Position numbers and translations under genes: made by a program. DNA of 52,416 bases from Bacteroidales bacterium. GTDB lineage: Bacteria; Bacteroidota; Bacteroidia; Bacteroidales; F082. Below the pieces are notes generated by a model that was given only the letters and a program-made list of their open reading frames with translations, was not told the DNA's origin and ran no database searches. The stretch is from NCBI GenBank assembly GCA_016291135.1, contig JAEFAE010000016.1:1-52416 (forward strand), read 5' to 3'. Position 1 is the first letter of the stretch, and every line of letters starts with the position of its first letter. Shown piece after piece: positions 15,560 through 23,578 of this stretch.

Positions 15560-17581
15560 ATGAAAAGATTTCTACATCTGGCTTTGCTACTCTTCGTATT
15601 AGCAGGCTTTGCCAAGGCACAAGGACCTCAATCCACCGCCAACTGGTTCGGATACATCTTACCTCCCAGCCCGGCAGCTAGCAAGTATGTCACTTTTACC
15701 ATGCAAGATTTAGGGTCAGTGTCCATCGCATCGGACGAGATTCCTCATGTGACGACAGCCACCTTTGCCGACGGTTATGTGTGGAGTGTGAATGACGTCT
15801 ACGGCTTTTGCCTTTACAGGTGGAGATTTGATGCTGCCAACAATCGTATTGAAGACCCTGAACTGATGGTTGAAGACGTTCCTTATTTCAATGATATGGC
15901 CTACAATCCTGCCGACGGATTGATTTATGTCATTACAGGAGGTCACCTGAAAAGCTTCAATCCGGCCACCCCTAACAATTTGCAAGACCATGGAGTTATT
16001 GAAAACGATGGCTTCAATTTGGCTATAGACATGGATGGAAACGCTTATATCATAAGTACCTATGGAAATTTCTGCTCGTTGGATCTTTCCAATGCACAGA
16101 TGACCGTGATCAGCCCGATTGACTTGCCGTTGAAAATGTCTTTTGACATGCTGACAGGAGAATTGTTTGGCGTTTATATGGGCAATTTGTATCAGATCAA
16201 CCCCAATACCGGAGCCTATACCTCGTTGGGAACACTCCATGCTGGAGGCAGCACCTACGATCCGACCTGCCTGTTCATGACCTATGGTTCCAATCCCACG
16301 GAATTCACCGTAGGCGACTTGAACTATCGCGTCAACGACGACCAGGTATCCGTAACGGTTACAGGCCATGTCAACGGTTATAATGCCACGGGAGAGTTGA
16401 TCATCCCGGAATCGGTGCGTTACGGAGGGAAAAACTATGCCGTGACCACCATTGGCGAAGTTGCCTTCTTGTATTGCTTCTATTTGACGAACCTTTCCCT
16501 TCCCAATTCAGTAACCACCATCGAAGCGAGTGCCTTCGCCTATTGCCAAGGTTTTACGGGCGATTTGGTGATTCCCAACTCCGTGACCACGGTCGGGTAT
16601 GGCGCCTTCCAGATTTGCCCTGGTTTTGATGGTGATCTGATCATAGGAAGCGGTGTTACTGAAATCGGCGATTATGCCTTCAATTCCTGTGACGGCATGA
16701 AGGGCACCCTGCACATCCCGAGCAACGTACAATCGCTTGGCGGAAACTCCTTCGGATACTGTGCCTTTAGCGGCATCGTCGTGGATCCCGAGAACCCCAC
16801 ATATGACTCCAGAAACGACTGCAATGCCATCATCGAAACGAGCACCAACGAACTGCTTACAGGCTGCAAGAATACGGTTATTCCCAATACCGTCACGGCC
16901 ATTGGCGTCAACGCATTCAAGGGCATCACGGGGATGACATCGATCGAAATCCCGAATTCGGTGGTTTCCATTAGAGACAATGCCTTTGCTTTTTGCTTCG
17001 ATTTGACGGGCGATTTGGTGATTCCGAATTCAGTAGAAACCATTGGAGAGAGCGCCTTCTTCCAGTGCGAAGGATTGGACGGGAAACTGGTTATAGGCGA
17101 ATCCGTTACCTACATCGGCGACATGGCCTTCAGAAAGTGTTCGCATATTGCCGAGACCGTGTCTCTGGCCCCCACACCTCCTACTCTTGCAAACGATTTG
17201 GGAGGCATGGTATTCGCCGAGTATGGCATACCCGTGCTTACCGTTCCTTGCGGATGCGTGGAAGCCTATCGAAACTCCAATTGGTACGACCCCTATGGAT
17301 TGAATGGTTTCAATGAGATCATTGAAGACTGCAGCTCGGTTGCGGAAGCCGGCAACATGGACATAACGGTTTATCCCAACCCGACCCACGGCAAGGTAAC
17401 CATCGAGGCTGAGGGCATCCAAGGCATCCGCATCTTCAATATGCTTGGAGAAATCGTCTTCGAAGGCTCCGTGGATGACGAGGTCTTTGAATATGACTTC
17501 AGCCAACAAAAAGCCGGCATGTACTTCATCAAAGTCGAGACAGCGAAGGGCATTGAGACCAGGAAGGTAACGGTAAGGTAA
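15560..17581 (+). CDS. Secreted BspA-like leucine-rich repeat protein with T9SS sorting domain
   Basis: A 673-residue protein in four parts. There is a signal peptide (MKRFLHLALLLFVLAGFAKA), then a ~210-residue region with spaced repeats such as YNPADGLIYVITGGHLKSFN that suggests a beta-propeller. BspA-type LRR_5 repeats follow (residues ~280-540), each with a VTTIGESAFxxCxxL-like core and LxIPNSV. The end is a type IX C-terminal sorting domain (VYPNPTHGKVTIEAEGI ... GMYFIKVETAKG). It is exported across the outer membrane by T9SS and anchored or released outside. BspA repeats mediate binding to host or microbial surfaces. A strong terminator follows at 17611-17650. Confidence 0.88.
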   Translation: MKRFLHLALLLFVLAGFAKAQGPQSTANWFGYILPPSPAASKYVTFTMQDLGSVSIASDEIPHVTTATFADGYVWSVNDVYGFCLYRWRFDAANNRIEDPELMVEDVPYFNDMAYNPADGLIYVITGGHLKSFNPATPNNLQDHGVIENDGFNLAIDMDGNAYIISTYGNFCSLDLSNAQMTVISPIDLPLKMSFDMLTGELFGVYMGNLYQINPNTGAYTSLGTLHAGGSTYDPTCLFMTYGSNPTEFTVGDLNYRVNDDQVSVTVTGHVNGYNATGELIIPESVRYGGKNYAVTTIGEVAFLYCFYLTNLSLPNSVTTIEASAFAYCQGFTGDLVIPNSVTTVGYGAFQICPGFDGDLIIGSGVTEIGDYAFNSCDGMKGTLHIPSNVQSLGGNSFGYCAFSGIVVDPENPTYDSRNDCNAIIETSTNELLTGCKNTVIPNTVTAIGVNAFKGITGMTSIEIPNSVVSIRDNAFAFCFDLTGDLVIPNSVETIGESAFFQCEGLDGKLVIGESVTYIGDMAFRKCSHIAETVSLAPTPPTLANDLGGMVFAEYGIPVLTVPCGCVEAYRNSNWYDPYGLNGFNEIIEDCSSVAEAGNMDITVYPNPTHGKVTIEAEGIQGIRIFNMLGEIVFEGSVDDEVFEYDFSQQKAGMYFIKVETAKGIETRKVTVR

Positions 17582-17610
17582 TCAACAATCTTTTAAAAAA
17601 AAGTCCAAAA

Positions 17611-17650
17611 CAGAGAGCCGTTGTCTGTTTCAAGCAACGGCTCTCTGTTT
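17611..17650 (+). terminator. Intrinsic terminator behind the BspA-like gene
   Basis: Perfect 13-bp stem: CAGAGAGCCGTTG (17611-17623) and CAACGGCTCTCTG (17635-17647), followed by TTTCTT. It sits between two convergent genes. Confidence 0.85.
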
Positions 17651-17700
17651 CTTGAAAGAGCTGATTTCGGCTGAAAGTTTGGCAACGTTCAGAGCAGCTT

Positions 17701-18822
17701 TTACGGTTTAATGGCCCTCTTGTAAGCACGTCGCCGCATGAATGGCGTTGTCTTGTAATCGCCGAAAAGCGACTGCACCTTGTAGTTCTCCTCCAACTGG
17801 GGATTCATGATGATGGTGTCGATGCCCCGCTTGATGCAGTTCTCGTGCAAGTACTTGAACAACAGTACCGGGATGCCGCATTGCTGATACTCGGGCATCA
17901 CACCCATGATCAAGGCCTCCAGGGTGTCGTTCTTCTTCAGGGCCTTCAGGATGTTGAGGAAGCCAAACGGGAACAAACGTCCATTGGATTTCTTCACTGC
18001 TTTGGACAGCGATGGCACGCAAAAGACGAACCCGATCGGCTTGTCGTCGGCATTGACGGCCAGGGCGACGAAGTCCTTGTCCAAAATGGGGACGTAGGTC
18101 TTCAGGTAAGCGTCAATCTGCTTGTCGGTCAAAGGCGAAAAGCCATTCAGCGGCGCAAAGGCCTCGTTATACATGTGGAAAATCTCCCTCCCATAACGGC
18201 TTCCCATCTCTTTCATGCTGTGGGGCTGCACCACATGCACCTTGAAGCGCTCCTCAATCAGGTTGGCGAACTGAAACATGGATGGCAGCTCTTTGCTCAC
18301 CTCCAGCGTCCGTTGCGTCCAGTCCACATCCTTCGTGAAGCCGAGACGTTCCAGCATCTCACCGTAATAGGGATAGTTATAGAGGCAGGTGAAGGGGCTG
18401 AGGTGCTCATAGCCTTCTACCAAGAGGCCTTCCTTGTCCATGTCGGTGAATCCCCATGGGCCACGCATCTCAGTGCGACCATGCTGTCGGCCCCAGTCGG
18501 CAACAGCGTCCATCAAAGCACGCAACACCGCCTCGTCCTCGATGAAATCGAGCCAGCCGAAACGGACGATGTTTTCCGCATCATCGGCCTTGTGGTTGAT
18601 GATGGCAGCCACGCGTCCTACGATCTCCTTGCCACGGTAGGCTAAAAAGCAATCCGCCTCGCAGAAGTCGTAGGCTCCATTTTTCTCGGGGTTGAAGGTG
18701 TCATATTCGTCGCCTTCCAAGGCGGGTACCCAATTGGGACAATTCTTATATAAATGGAGTGGGAAAGTCACAAACTTTTTCAGCTGCTTGTGACTTTCCA
18801 CCTTTTCAATTCGTATGCTCAT
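17701..18822 (-). CDS. GNAT-fold acyltransferase-like protein (373 aa), ligase-ACP operon
   Basis: A 373-residue protein with a GNAT-like C-terminal half (LEALIMGVMPEYQQCGIPVLL, residues ~297-317, in the place of the acyl-CoA-binding loop) and a conserved N-terminal half (FPLHLYKNCPNWVPAL; RGPWGFTDMDKEGLLVEGY). It is a clear paralogue of 47362-48483, which has the same length and the same blocks. It lies 2 bases behind an acyl carrier protein gene, which itself follows an AMP-forming ligase by 3 bases. I infer an acyl-ACP-dependent N- or O-acyltransferase; the acceptor is unknown. Confidence 0.75.
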   Translation of the reverse strand: MSIRIEKVESHKQLKKFVTFPLHLYKNCPNWVPALEGDEYDTFNPEKNGAYDFCEADCFLAYRGKEIVGRVAAIINHKADDAENIVRFGWLDFIEDEAVLRALMDAVADWGRQHGRTEMRGPWGFTDMDKEGLLVEGYEHLSPFTCLYNYPYYGEMLERLGFTKDVDWTQRTLEVSKELPSMFQFANLIEERFKVHVVQPHSMKEMGSRYGREIFHMYNEAFAPLNGFSPLTDKQIDAYLKTYVPILDKDFVALAVNADDKPIGFVFCVPSLSKAVKKSNGRLFPFGFLNILKALKKNDTLEALIMGVMPEYQQCGIPVLLFKYLHENCIKRGIDTIIMNPQLEENYKVQSLFGDYKTTPFMRRRAYKRAIKP

Positions 18823-18824
18823 GA

Positions 18825-19067
18825 TTAAAGTGTTGTATTCGCGCTGATAAAATCAATGACTTCGCCCACCGTGGTGAACTTGGGGTTGCCTTCGAACTTG
18901 AAAGCGAACTTGTTTTCGATGGCGAGGCTGAGCAGCAAGATGGTCAGCGAGTCCAACCCCACGTCACGGACCAGTTGCGAGTCCTCGTTGACGGTGCTGA
19001 AATCGGCGGATGGCTTGATGAGCTTCAGGATCTCCTTCAGCTCGTTGAATATTTTCTCTCTTTCCAT
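18825..19067 (-). CDS. Dedicated acyl carrier protein
   Basis: An 80-residue acidic four-helix protein with the phosphopantetheine attachment serine in VGLDSLT (residue ~40), where DSL is the canonical motif. It is not the usual housekeeping ACP: the sequence is divergent (AIENKFAFKFEGNPKFTTVG), and it is placed between an acyl ligase (3 bases upstream) and a GNAT-like protein (2 bases downstream). It probably carries the acyl group from ligase to acyltransferase. Confidence 0.88.
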   Translation of the reverse strand: MEREKIFNELKEILKLIKPSADFSTVNEDSQLVRDVGLDSLTILLLSLAIENKFAFKFEGNPKFTTVGEVIDFISANTTL

Positions 19068-19070
19068 GGC

Positions 19071-20588
19071 TTATTGGTTTCTTGAGACTTTCATGGCACC
19101 CGTGCGCTTAAAGTCTTCTTTACGAACAGTGATTTTGCTTACTTGATGGGTCGTGGGCAAGGTCGCATTCACTTTGCCGACCAGCTCCTTGAAATAGGCT
19201 TCCACTTCCTCCCAGGGGCCATTGCCGAACTCCTCCATGCGGGGCAGAATCTCGATGGCAATCACCTGGCGGCCGTCCAACTCGTCTTCCTTGACGAGGC
19301 AGTCGCGGAGCTTGGGGTCTTTGTAGAACGGCTCTTCGATGCTCTCGGGGCTGACATTCTCGCCGTTGGAGAGGATGATGAGGTTCTTGATGCGGCCAAC
19401 GATGTACATATAGCCCTCTTCGTCGAAGCGCATGAGGTCGCCCGTCTTGATCCATCCATCCTCGGTCAAGGTTTCGGCGGTCTTTTCCGGATCGCCGTAG
19501 TAACCGAGAAATACGTTGTCGCCACGGAACCACAACTCGCCATCGACCACTTTGGCCTCCTGTTCGGGATAGAGCTTGCCAACCGAGGTTGGACGCGACT
19601 TCACGTCGATATTGCCCGTGGTGAGGTTGGCGCCTTCGGTCATGCCATAGCCTGCAAAGAGCTGAATGCCCAATTCGTCAAACTCTCCAATCAATTTCGG
19701 AGGAACATTGGCGGCCCCTGAGATGATGAAGCCCAGTTGTCCACCCAGGAAAGGTTTTCCGTATAATTTAACCAGACCCAGCAGAATCTCGCAGATGCCG
19801 GGTACGGCCACAAGGCAGGTAGGACGGATGACCGGGAACTTGGAGACCGTCTCTTTGGTGTTGCCGGCAGAGAACCAGGCGCCGCCTTCCATCAGCACGG
19901 ACAAGGTACTGCGAACGAGTCCAAACACATGGCTCAAGGGCAACACGCAGGCATAACGATGATGACCGAGTTGGCTCCCTGGGGCATAGACCCCGTTCAA
20001 GGCGCCACGCAACAAGGCACGATGAGGCAGGATGGCCCCTTTGGGTGCACCCGTGGTACCACCCGTGAAGAAGATGGCGGCAGGGTCGTCTTTATCGACG
20101 GTAGCCACCGGGGCGCTATGGTCCGCACAATCGGTGATGGCAATCGCCTTGCAAGGCACACCTTTCACGGCCTCAGCGAAGTCCTTGCCGTATGCCAATA
20201 CTTTTACGCCAAACTTCATGCAGCAGCCCACAACGGCTTGAGGAGGCAGTTGCGAAGGCAGGTTGATGGCCACATAACCCGCCGAAGTGACGGCAAGAAA
20301 CATCTCAACCGCTTCAACGGTAGTGTTGTCCAAAATAGCCACCTTATCACCCTTTTGCAAACCCAATTCATTCAACAAGGCACGCTTACGGGCCACGATC
20401 TCGCAGGTTTGCTTATAGCTGATGGTATTCACGGTATCGGACAGGCAAGGCAGTTCGGACCACTTCTGTTCGATCCAAGTTACAAATTCAGGAAAGGTAG
20501 GGATAAACTTCAATTGTGCAAGTTCCTCGGCGGGAAGCATGCTTGGAAAATACGATTTGTTGGTAATAATTGATTGATTATTAGACAT
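19071..20588 (-). CDS. AMP-forming acyl ligase (fatty acyl-CoA/ACP synthetase)
   Basis: A 505-residue ANL-superfamily enzyme starting MSNNQSIITNKSYFP at 20588; an in-frame start further up would add a low-quality segment and was rejected. The P-loop IFFTGGTTGAPKGAILPH (residues ~160-178), the GYGMTEGA motif and the hinge/C-terminal GRIKNLIILSNGENVSPE mark adenylate formation from a carboxylic acid and ATP. A following ACP gene suggests that the acyl group is loaded on the carrier, as in fatty acyl-AMP ligases, rather than only on CoA. The final residue region KVSRNQ lacks the usual GK, but has GAMKVSRNQ near the catalytic Lys position. Confidence 0.88.
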   Translation of the reverse strand: MSNNQSIITNKSYFPSMLPAEELAQLKFIPTFPEFVTWIEQKWSELPCLSDTVNTISYKQTCEIVARKRALLNELGLQKGDKVAILDNTTVEAVEMFLAVTSAGYVAINLPSQLPPQAVVGCCMKFGVKVLAYGKDFAEAVKGVPCKAIAITDCADHSAPVATVDKDDPAAIFFTGGTTGAPKGAILPHRALLRGALNGVYAPGSQLGHHRYACVLPLSHVFGLVRSTLSVLMEGGAWFSAGNTKETVSKFPVIRPTCLVAVPGICEILLGLVKLYGKPFLGGQLGFIISGAANVPPKLIGEFDELGIQLFAGYGMTEGANLTTGNIDVKSRPTSVGKLYPEQEAKVVDGELWFRGDNVFLGYYGDPEKTAETLTEDGWIKTGDLMRFDEEGYMYIVGRIKNLIILSNGENVSPESIEEPFYKDPKLRDCLVKEDELDGRQVIAIEILPRMEEFGNGPWEEVEAYFKELVGKVNATLPTTHQVSKITVRKEDFKRTGAMKVSRNQ

Positions 20589-20753
20589 AAAAATAAAATT
20601 AAACGGGTCATTTTTTGATGGATAAAAATACAAAAATGTTCTGAATAAAAACACTTGACTTAGCGATCCCTTCAACAAAAACCACATCGTTCTAAGATTG
20701 AGGCATTTACAACCATTCATTGGATAATCTATAAATAAAAGAATTCTTTTTAT

Positions 20754-20761
20754 TATCTTTG
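20754..20761 (+). promoter_or_regulatory. -7 promoter element for the ClbS/DfsB gene
   Basis: TATCTTTG, exact match to TAnnTTTG, 48 bases before the ATG at 20810. The remaining AT-rich stretch (20589-20753) separates it from the divergent ligase gene; no clear minus-strand promoter was found there. Confidence 0.55.
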
Positions 20762-20809
20762 TGCCACACGATACGATTTCAACAAATTGTTCACAAAAGT
20801 CATCATAAC

Positions 20810-21352
20810 ATGTCCAATCCCACCAACAAACAGGAGTTGCTCGATGCCATGGCTGACAGCTATGCCAAACTGAATGAACAGATCGCCAAAATGAGCGAAG
20901 AAGCCGTCTCGGCACCTTTCGACTTTGCTGCCGACCCGAAGAAATGTGGTGTGCGCTGGCAATACGACCGATGCCTTCGCGACCTTTTGATCCACCTCTA
21001 CGAGTGGCAGGTGCTGATGCGTGAGTTTGTGAAGAACCTCCGCGAAGGTCACCCTCGCGACTACCTGCCCGACGCGTACCGCAAGAACTACCACGAGATG
21101 GACAAGATGCTGGTGGAAAAGCACCAGAGTACGCCTTTGGAGGAAGCCAAACGCCTGCTGCACGAGACCCATGAGGAGATGCTCCGTCTCGCCGAGCGCT
21201 TCACCGAAGCGGAACTCTTCACCAAAGGCTATTACAAAAACACTTACACCACCGACATGGCCGCCTACTTCGTGAGCGTCACCTCAAGTCCTTATGGGCA
21301 GGCGGTGAAACTTCTGAAGACACATCAGAAAAACTTTAAAAGGGCGAATTAA
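20810..21352 (+). CDS. ClbS/DfsB family four-helix-bundle protein
   Basis: The start [10 protein letters not shown] at 20810 gives 180 residues, the usual length of this family; a longer frame upstream would include the promoter. Recognisable blocks are [30 protein letters not shown] and [17 protein letters not shown], with [13 protein letters not shown] at the end. The family (DUF1706) includes ClbS, the colibactin self-resistance hydrolase, but most members have no proven role. It is divergent from the ligase-ACP-GNAT operon and followed by DUF1905. Confidence 0.82.
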   Translation: MSNPTNKQELLDAMADSYAKLNEQIAKMSEEAVSAPFDFAADPKKCGVRWQYDRCLRDLLIHLYEWQVLMREFVKNLREGHPRDYLPDAYRKNYHEMDKMLVEKHQSTPLEEAKRLLHETHEEMLRLAERFTEAELFTKGYYKNTYTTDMAAYFVSVTSSPYGQAVKLLKTHQKNFKRAN

Positions 21353-21372
21353 ACACATTAAACGGATTATTT

Positions 21373-21654
21373 ATGGCCGCCGCTGAACAATATGAATTTG
21401 ATGCCATCATCCTACAAAACGAGGATATGGATGCTGCATACGTGGAGGTGCCTTTCGACATCAAGGCAATCTTCGGAAAAGGACGATTGGCGGTCCATGC
21501 CACTTTCAACGACGTGCCTTACGACGGACAGATCGTCAAGATGGGGACACCTTGTTTCATTATCGGCCTTCGGAAGGACATCCGCAAACAGATTGGCAAA
21601 AGTTTTGGTGACACGGTGCACGTGACATTTTACGAAAAGTTGAAATCGATATGA
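21373..21654 (+). CDS. DUF1905 domain protein
   Basis: A 93-residue protein with the DUF1905 pattern: [36 protein letters not shown] and [19 protein letters not shown]. The family is small and its function is not established; it is often found fused to or near YdeI-like proteins. It starts 20 bases behind the ClbS/DfsB gene and overlaps the next short frame as ATGA, so it is within one transcript. Confidence 0.85.
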   Translation: MAAAEQYEFDAIILQNEDMDAAYVEVPFDIKAIFGKGRLAVHATFNDVPYDGQIVKMGTPCFIIGLRKDIRKQIGKSFGDTVHVTFYEKLKSI

Positions 21655-21776
21655 AAAAACTGAAAGAAGGAAACTGCTGGAAAGCCTGTTTTGACCAAAA
21701 ACGCAACAAGTACTTGGGCCGTATCGTTTGCACCAACCGAGAAGGACAGACGCGTGAACTCTATGAAAGAATATGA
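21651..21776 (+). CDS. Short protein (41 aa), possibly the first half of a frameshifted gene
   Basis: The ATG overlaps the DUF1905 stop (ATGA). The product is [20 protein letters not shown] then [19 protein letters not shown], a basic, folded-looking segment that stops at 21776. A second frame (21763-21846) continues directly and ends exactly at the next start, so the two together look like one ~65-residue gene broken by a one-base shift. No family is recognised. Confidence 0.45.
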   Translation: MKKLKEGNCWKACFDQKRNKYLGRIVCTNREGQTRELYERI

Positions 21777-21846
21777 CGACAGCTATACCGAAAGTGACTG
21801 GCATGAAGCGTACAAATCGTTGACTCAAAAAAAAAGACCATCATAA
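21763..21846 (+). pseudogene. Second half of the possibly frameshifted small gene
   Basis: Frame [20 protein letters not shown] continuing to TQKKRPS with stop at 21844-21846, immediately before the ATG at 21847. It is shifted by one base from the 41-residue frame. It could also be an independent 27-residue peptide. Its tight abutment to the reductase gene suggests translation across this point. Confidence 0.35.
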
Positions 21847-22494
21847 ATGAAAAAGATCATCATCATCGACGGAGGCCCCCGCGCTACCTTCAACACCGCC
21901 TCCATGCTCAAGAAATTCGCTGAAGGAGCCGGTTCCGTCAGCAACGAAATCGAAGTGAAAACGGTGCGCCTCTATGCCCTCGACTACAAAGGCTGCATGT
22001 CGTGCATGGCCTGTAAAATCAAGGGCAAAGCCTCGCAGGTGTGCAAATACAAGGATGCCTTGACCCCTGTTTTGGAGGAAATTGCGCAAGCCGATGGCCT
22101 GGTGTTGGGTTCCCCGATCTACTTTGGCGATGTGACAGGTCAGATGCGGACCTTCCTTGAACGTCTGGCTTTCCCGTGGCTTTCCTACAACGACTATAGC
22201 ATGACGGCTCCAAAGAAGATGCCCGTGGTGCTGATGGAGACCATGAACGGATTGCCCAAACGAAACAACAGCCAAGGATATGGCTCGATGGAATTCTGCA
22301 TCACCAGAGCCCTCGGTCAGCCTGAACACATCAATGCCTATAACACCTACCAAGTCAAGGATTACGAGCGCTTTGAGTTGGGAGGCTTTTCGGAAGAAGC
22401 CAAACGCCAGTATCGCGAGGAGCACTGGGAAGAGGACCTGCAAAAGGCTTTCGACGCCGGCCGACGGATGGCGGAAACGATCCTAAAGGCGTGA
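21847..22494 (+). CDS. Flavodoxin-like NAD(P)H-dependent FMN reductase
   Basis: A 215-residue flavodoxin-fold oxidoreductase. The N-terminus KKIIIIDGGPRATFNTASML is the FMN phosphate loop. A Cys-rich segment CMSCMACKIKGKASQVCKYK (residues ~42-61) matches the iron-sulphur flavoprotein-like subgroup, followed by ADGLVLGSPIYFGDVTGQM, the second flavin contact. It probably reduces quinones or other small acceptors. It starts directly behind the small broken gene and ends the DfsB-DUF1905 transcript. Confidence 0.85.
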   Translation: MKKIIIIDGGPRATFNTASMLKKFAEGAGSVSNEIEVKTVRLYALDYKGCMSCMACKIKGKASQVCKYKDALTPVLEEIAQADGLVLGSPIYFGDVTGQMRTFLERLAFPWLSYNDYSMTAPKKMPVVLMETMNGLPKRNNSQGYGSMEFCITRALGQPEHINAYNTYQVKDYERFELGGFSEEAKRQYREEHWEEDLQKAFDAGRRMAETILKA

Positions 22495-22602
22495 TGAGCT
22501 TTGCCATCGCACAAGCATTGTAAAACCCATTTTGCACTGCTACGAAACAATAAAAAACCAAATAAAACGTTATCTATATCAAAAAGGACATTTTTTGCCC
22601 TC

Positions 22603-23043
22603 ATGTTTGAAGCCATTCGTAAATACAGTTCTATTTTGATGCTCATCTTGATGAGCATGGTTTTGGTTTGCATGGTCGCCGATGAATATGGCGATGCCCA
22701 ACAATTGGTCAAGCAAACCACAGCCACTTCAGGGATGGAAGTTATTGCCGATGACTTCGACTGTGATGAGGATGACGAGGATGGGATGGTCTCCGTGTCG
22801 TTCGACGACAGCAAAAGCGCAGCCATCACCCTGCCTGTTATAGCAGGGCAAAAGTCAGCCAAAAGCAAGTGTTCCAAGGCTTTATTGCGAGGCCAGACAA
22901 GGCGTTACTCGCCCCGAAACAACCTTCCTAACAGCCTTAACTATGTCACTTTGAGCGCTATGAAAAGTGGTGTGGATTCGTTCCACGCCACTTTTTTTGT
23001 TCCATACTACCCTATTATTAACCAAACTCATTATCAACAATGA
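22603..23043 (+). CDS. Small acidic single-span membrane protein, copy B (paralogue of 11979-12458)
   Basis: A 146-residue frame starting MFEAIRKYSSILMLI. It has a hydrophobic span, a strongly acidic stretch (DDFDCDEDDEDG, residues ~50-61), then SKCSKALLRGQTRRYSPRNN and a SLNY end. The same order is found in 11979-12458 (CSAALLLGQVRRYAPRK; SHNY), so both belong to one unrecognised family. A strong hairpin-T-tract terminator (22967-22998) lies within the frame, encoding KSGVDSFHATFF, and the frame ends as ATGA at the start of the next gene (23040). Either transcription usually stops before the stop codon, or the C-terminus is not a real part of the protein. Confidence 0.6.
   Translation: MFEAIRKYSSILMLILMSMVLVCMVADEYGDAQQLVKQTTATSGMEVIADDFDCDEDDEDGMVSVSFDDSKSAAITLPVIAGQKSAKSKCSKALLRGQTRRYSPRNNLPNSLNYVTLSAMKSGVDSFHATFFVPYYPIINQTHYQQ
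22967..22998 (+). terminator. Intrinsic terminator inside the copy B small-gene frame
   Basis: GTGGTGTGGA (22967-22976) pairs with TTCCACGCCAC (22981-22991) around a TTCG loop, followed by seven T. It lies 42 bases before the next start codon, before any stop of the frame it interrupts. Confidence 0.8.
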
Positions 23044-23489
23044 AAAATCTAAGCATCATCGCCATCATCATGGCAATGGCCTTCTTTGGAACTGCATGCA
23101 CAAAAGAAGGGCCTAATGGAGGAAACAACTCCAACTATCCTGAAATCAACACCTTTGTAGAGACTTACTTCTCTCAAACGAGCATCAAGGAAGTGAGACT
23201 TGACGATGACCTGGACGAAATTGACGTGAAACTTGCCGACAAAACCGAGATCACTTTCTTCCTCAACTATGAATGGAAAAAGATCGACTGTGAACACAGC
23301 CGGAAATACACCGCTGTTCCCACAGCGCTCGTCCCAGCCCCAATCACCGAATACGTAACCACGAACCATCCCAACAACCACATCGACAATATCGAGAAAC
23401 TCAGCAACGGTGGTTGGAACATCGAACTGGACAACGAACGCGAGATCTATTTCGACCAGAACTTCAATGTCGTTGGACAACGCCAATAG
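23040..23489 (+). CDS. PepSY-like (DUF2874) lipoprotein
   Basis: A 149-residue lipoprotein: signal peptide with lipobox FFGTAC at residues ~14-19. The body has the DUF2874/BLIP-like pattern, IKEVRLDDDLDEIDVKLADK and IEKLSNGGWNIELDNEREIY, ending in VVGQRQ. These small periplasmic or outer-membrane proteins are common in Bacteroidales, with unproven function. The start overlaps the preceding small gene stop by four bases, while a terminator lies in between, so expression may depend on readthrough or an unseen promoter. Confidence 0.8.
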   Translation: MKNLSIIAIIMAMAFFGTACTKEGPNGGNNSNYPEINTFVETYFSQTSIKEVRLDDDLDEIDVKLADKTEITFFLNYEWKKIDCEHSRKYTAVPTALVPAPITEYVTTNHPNNHIDNIEKLSNGGWNIELDNEREIYFDQNFNVVGQRQ

Positions 23490-23519
23490 AAATCAGCAAC
23501 CAAAATCTTCATAACGAGG

Positions 23520-23553
23520 AACGCGGCCTGGACCTTCCAGGTCGCGTTTCATT
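23520..23553 (+). terminator. Intrinsic terminator behind the PepSY-like gene
   Basis: AACGCGGCCTGGA (23520-23532) pairs with TTCCAGGTCGCGTT (23535-23548) with one bulge, followed by TCATTTTT. It separates two convergent genes and probably works for both. Confidence 0.75.
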
Positions 23554-23578
23554 TTTCCAGCCAAAAACCGACAACCGC

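Noticed and set aside
20589..20915. 109-residue N-terminal extension of the acyl ligase
   Set aside because: The translation is Trp/Cys-rich and unlike the family; the ATG at 20588 gives the normal start, and the extension overlaps the divergent control region and the ClbS/DfsB gene.
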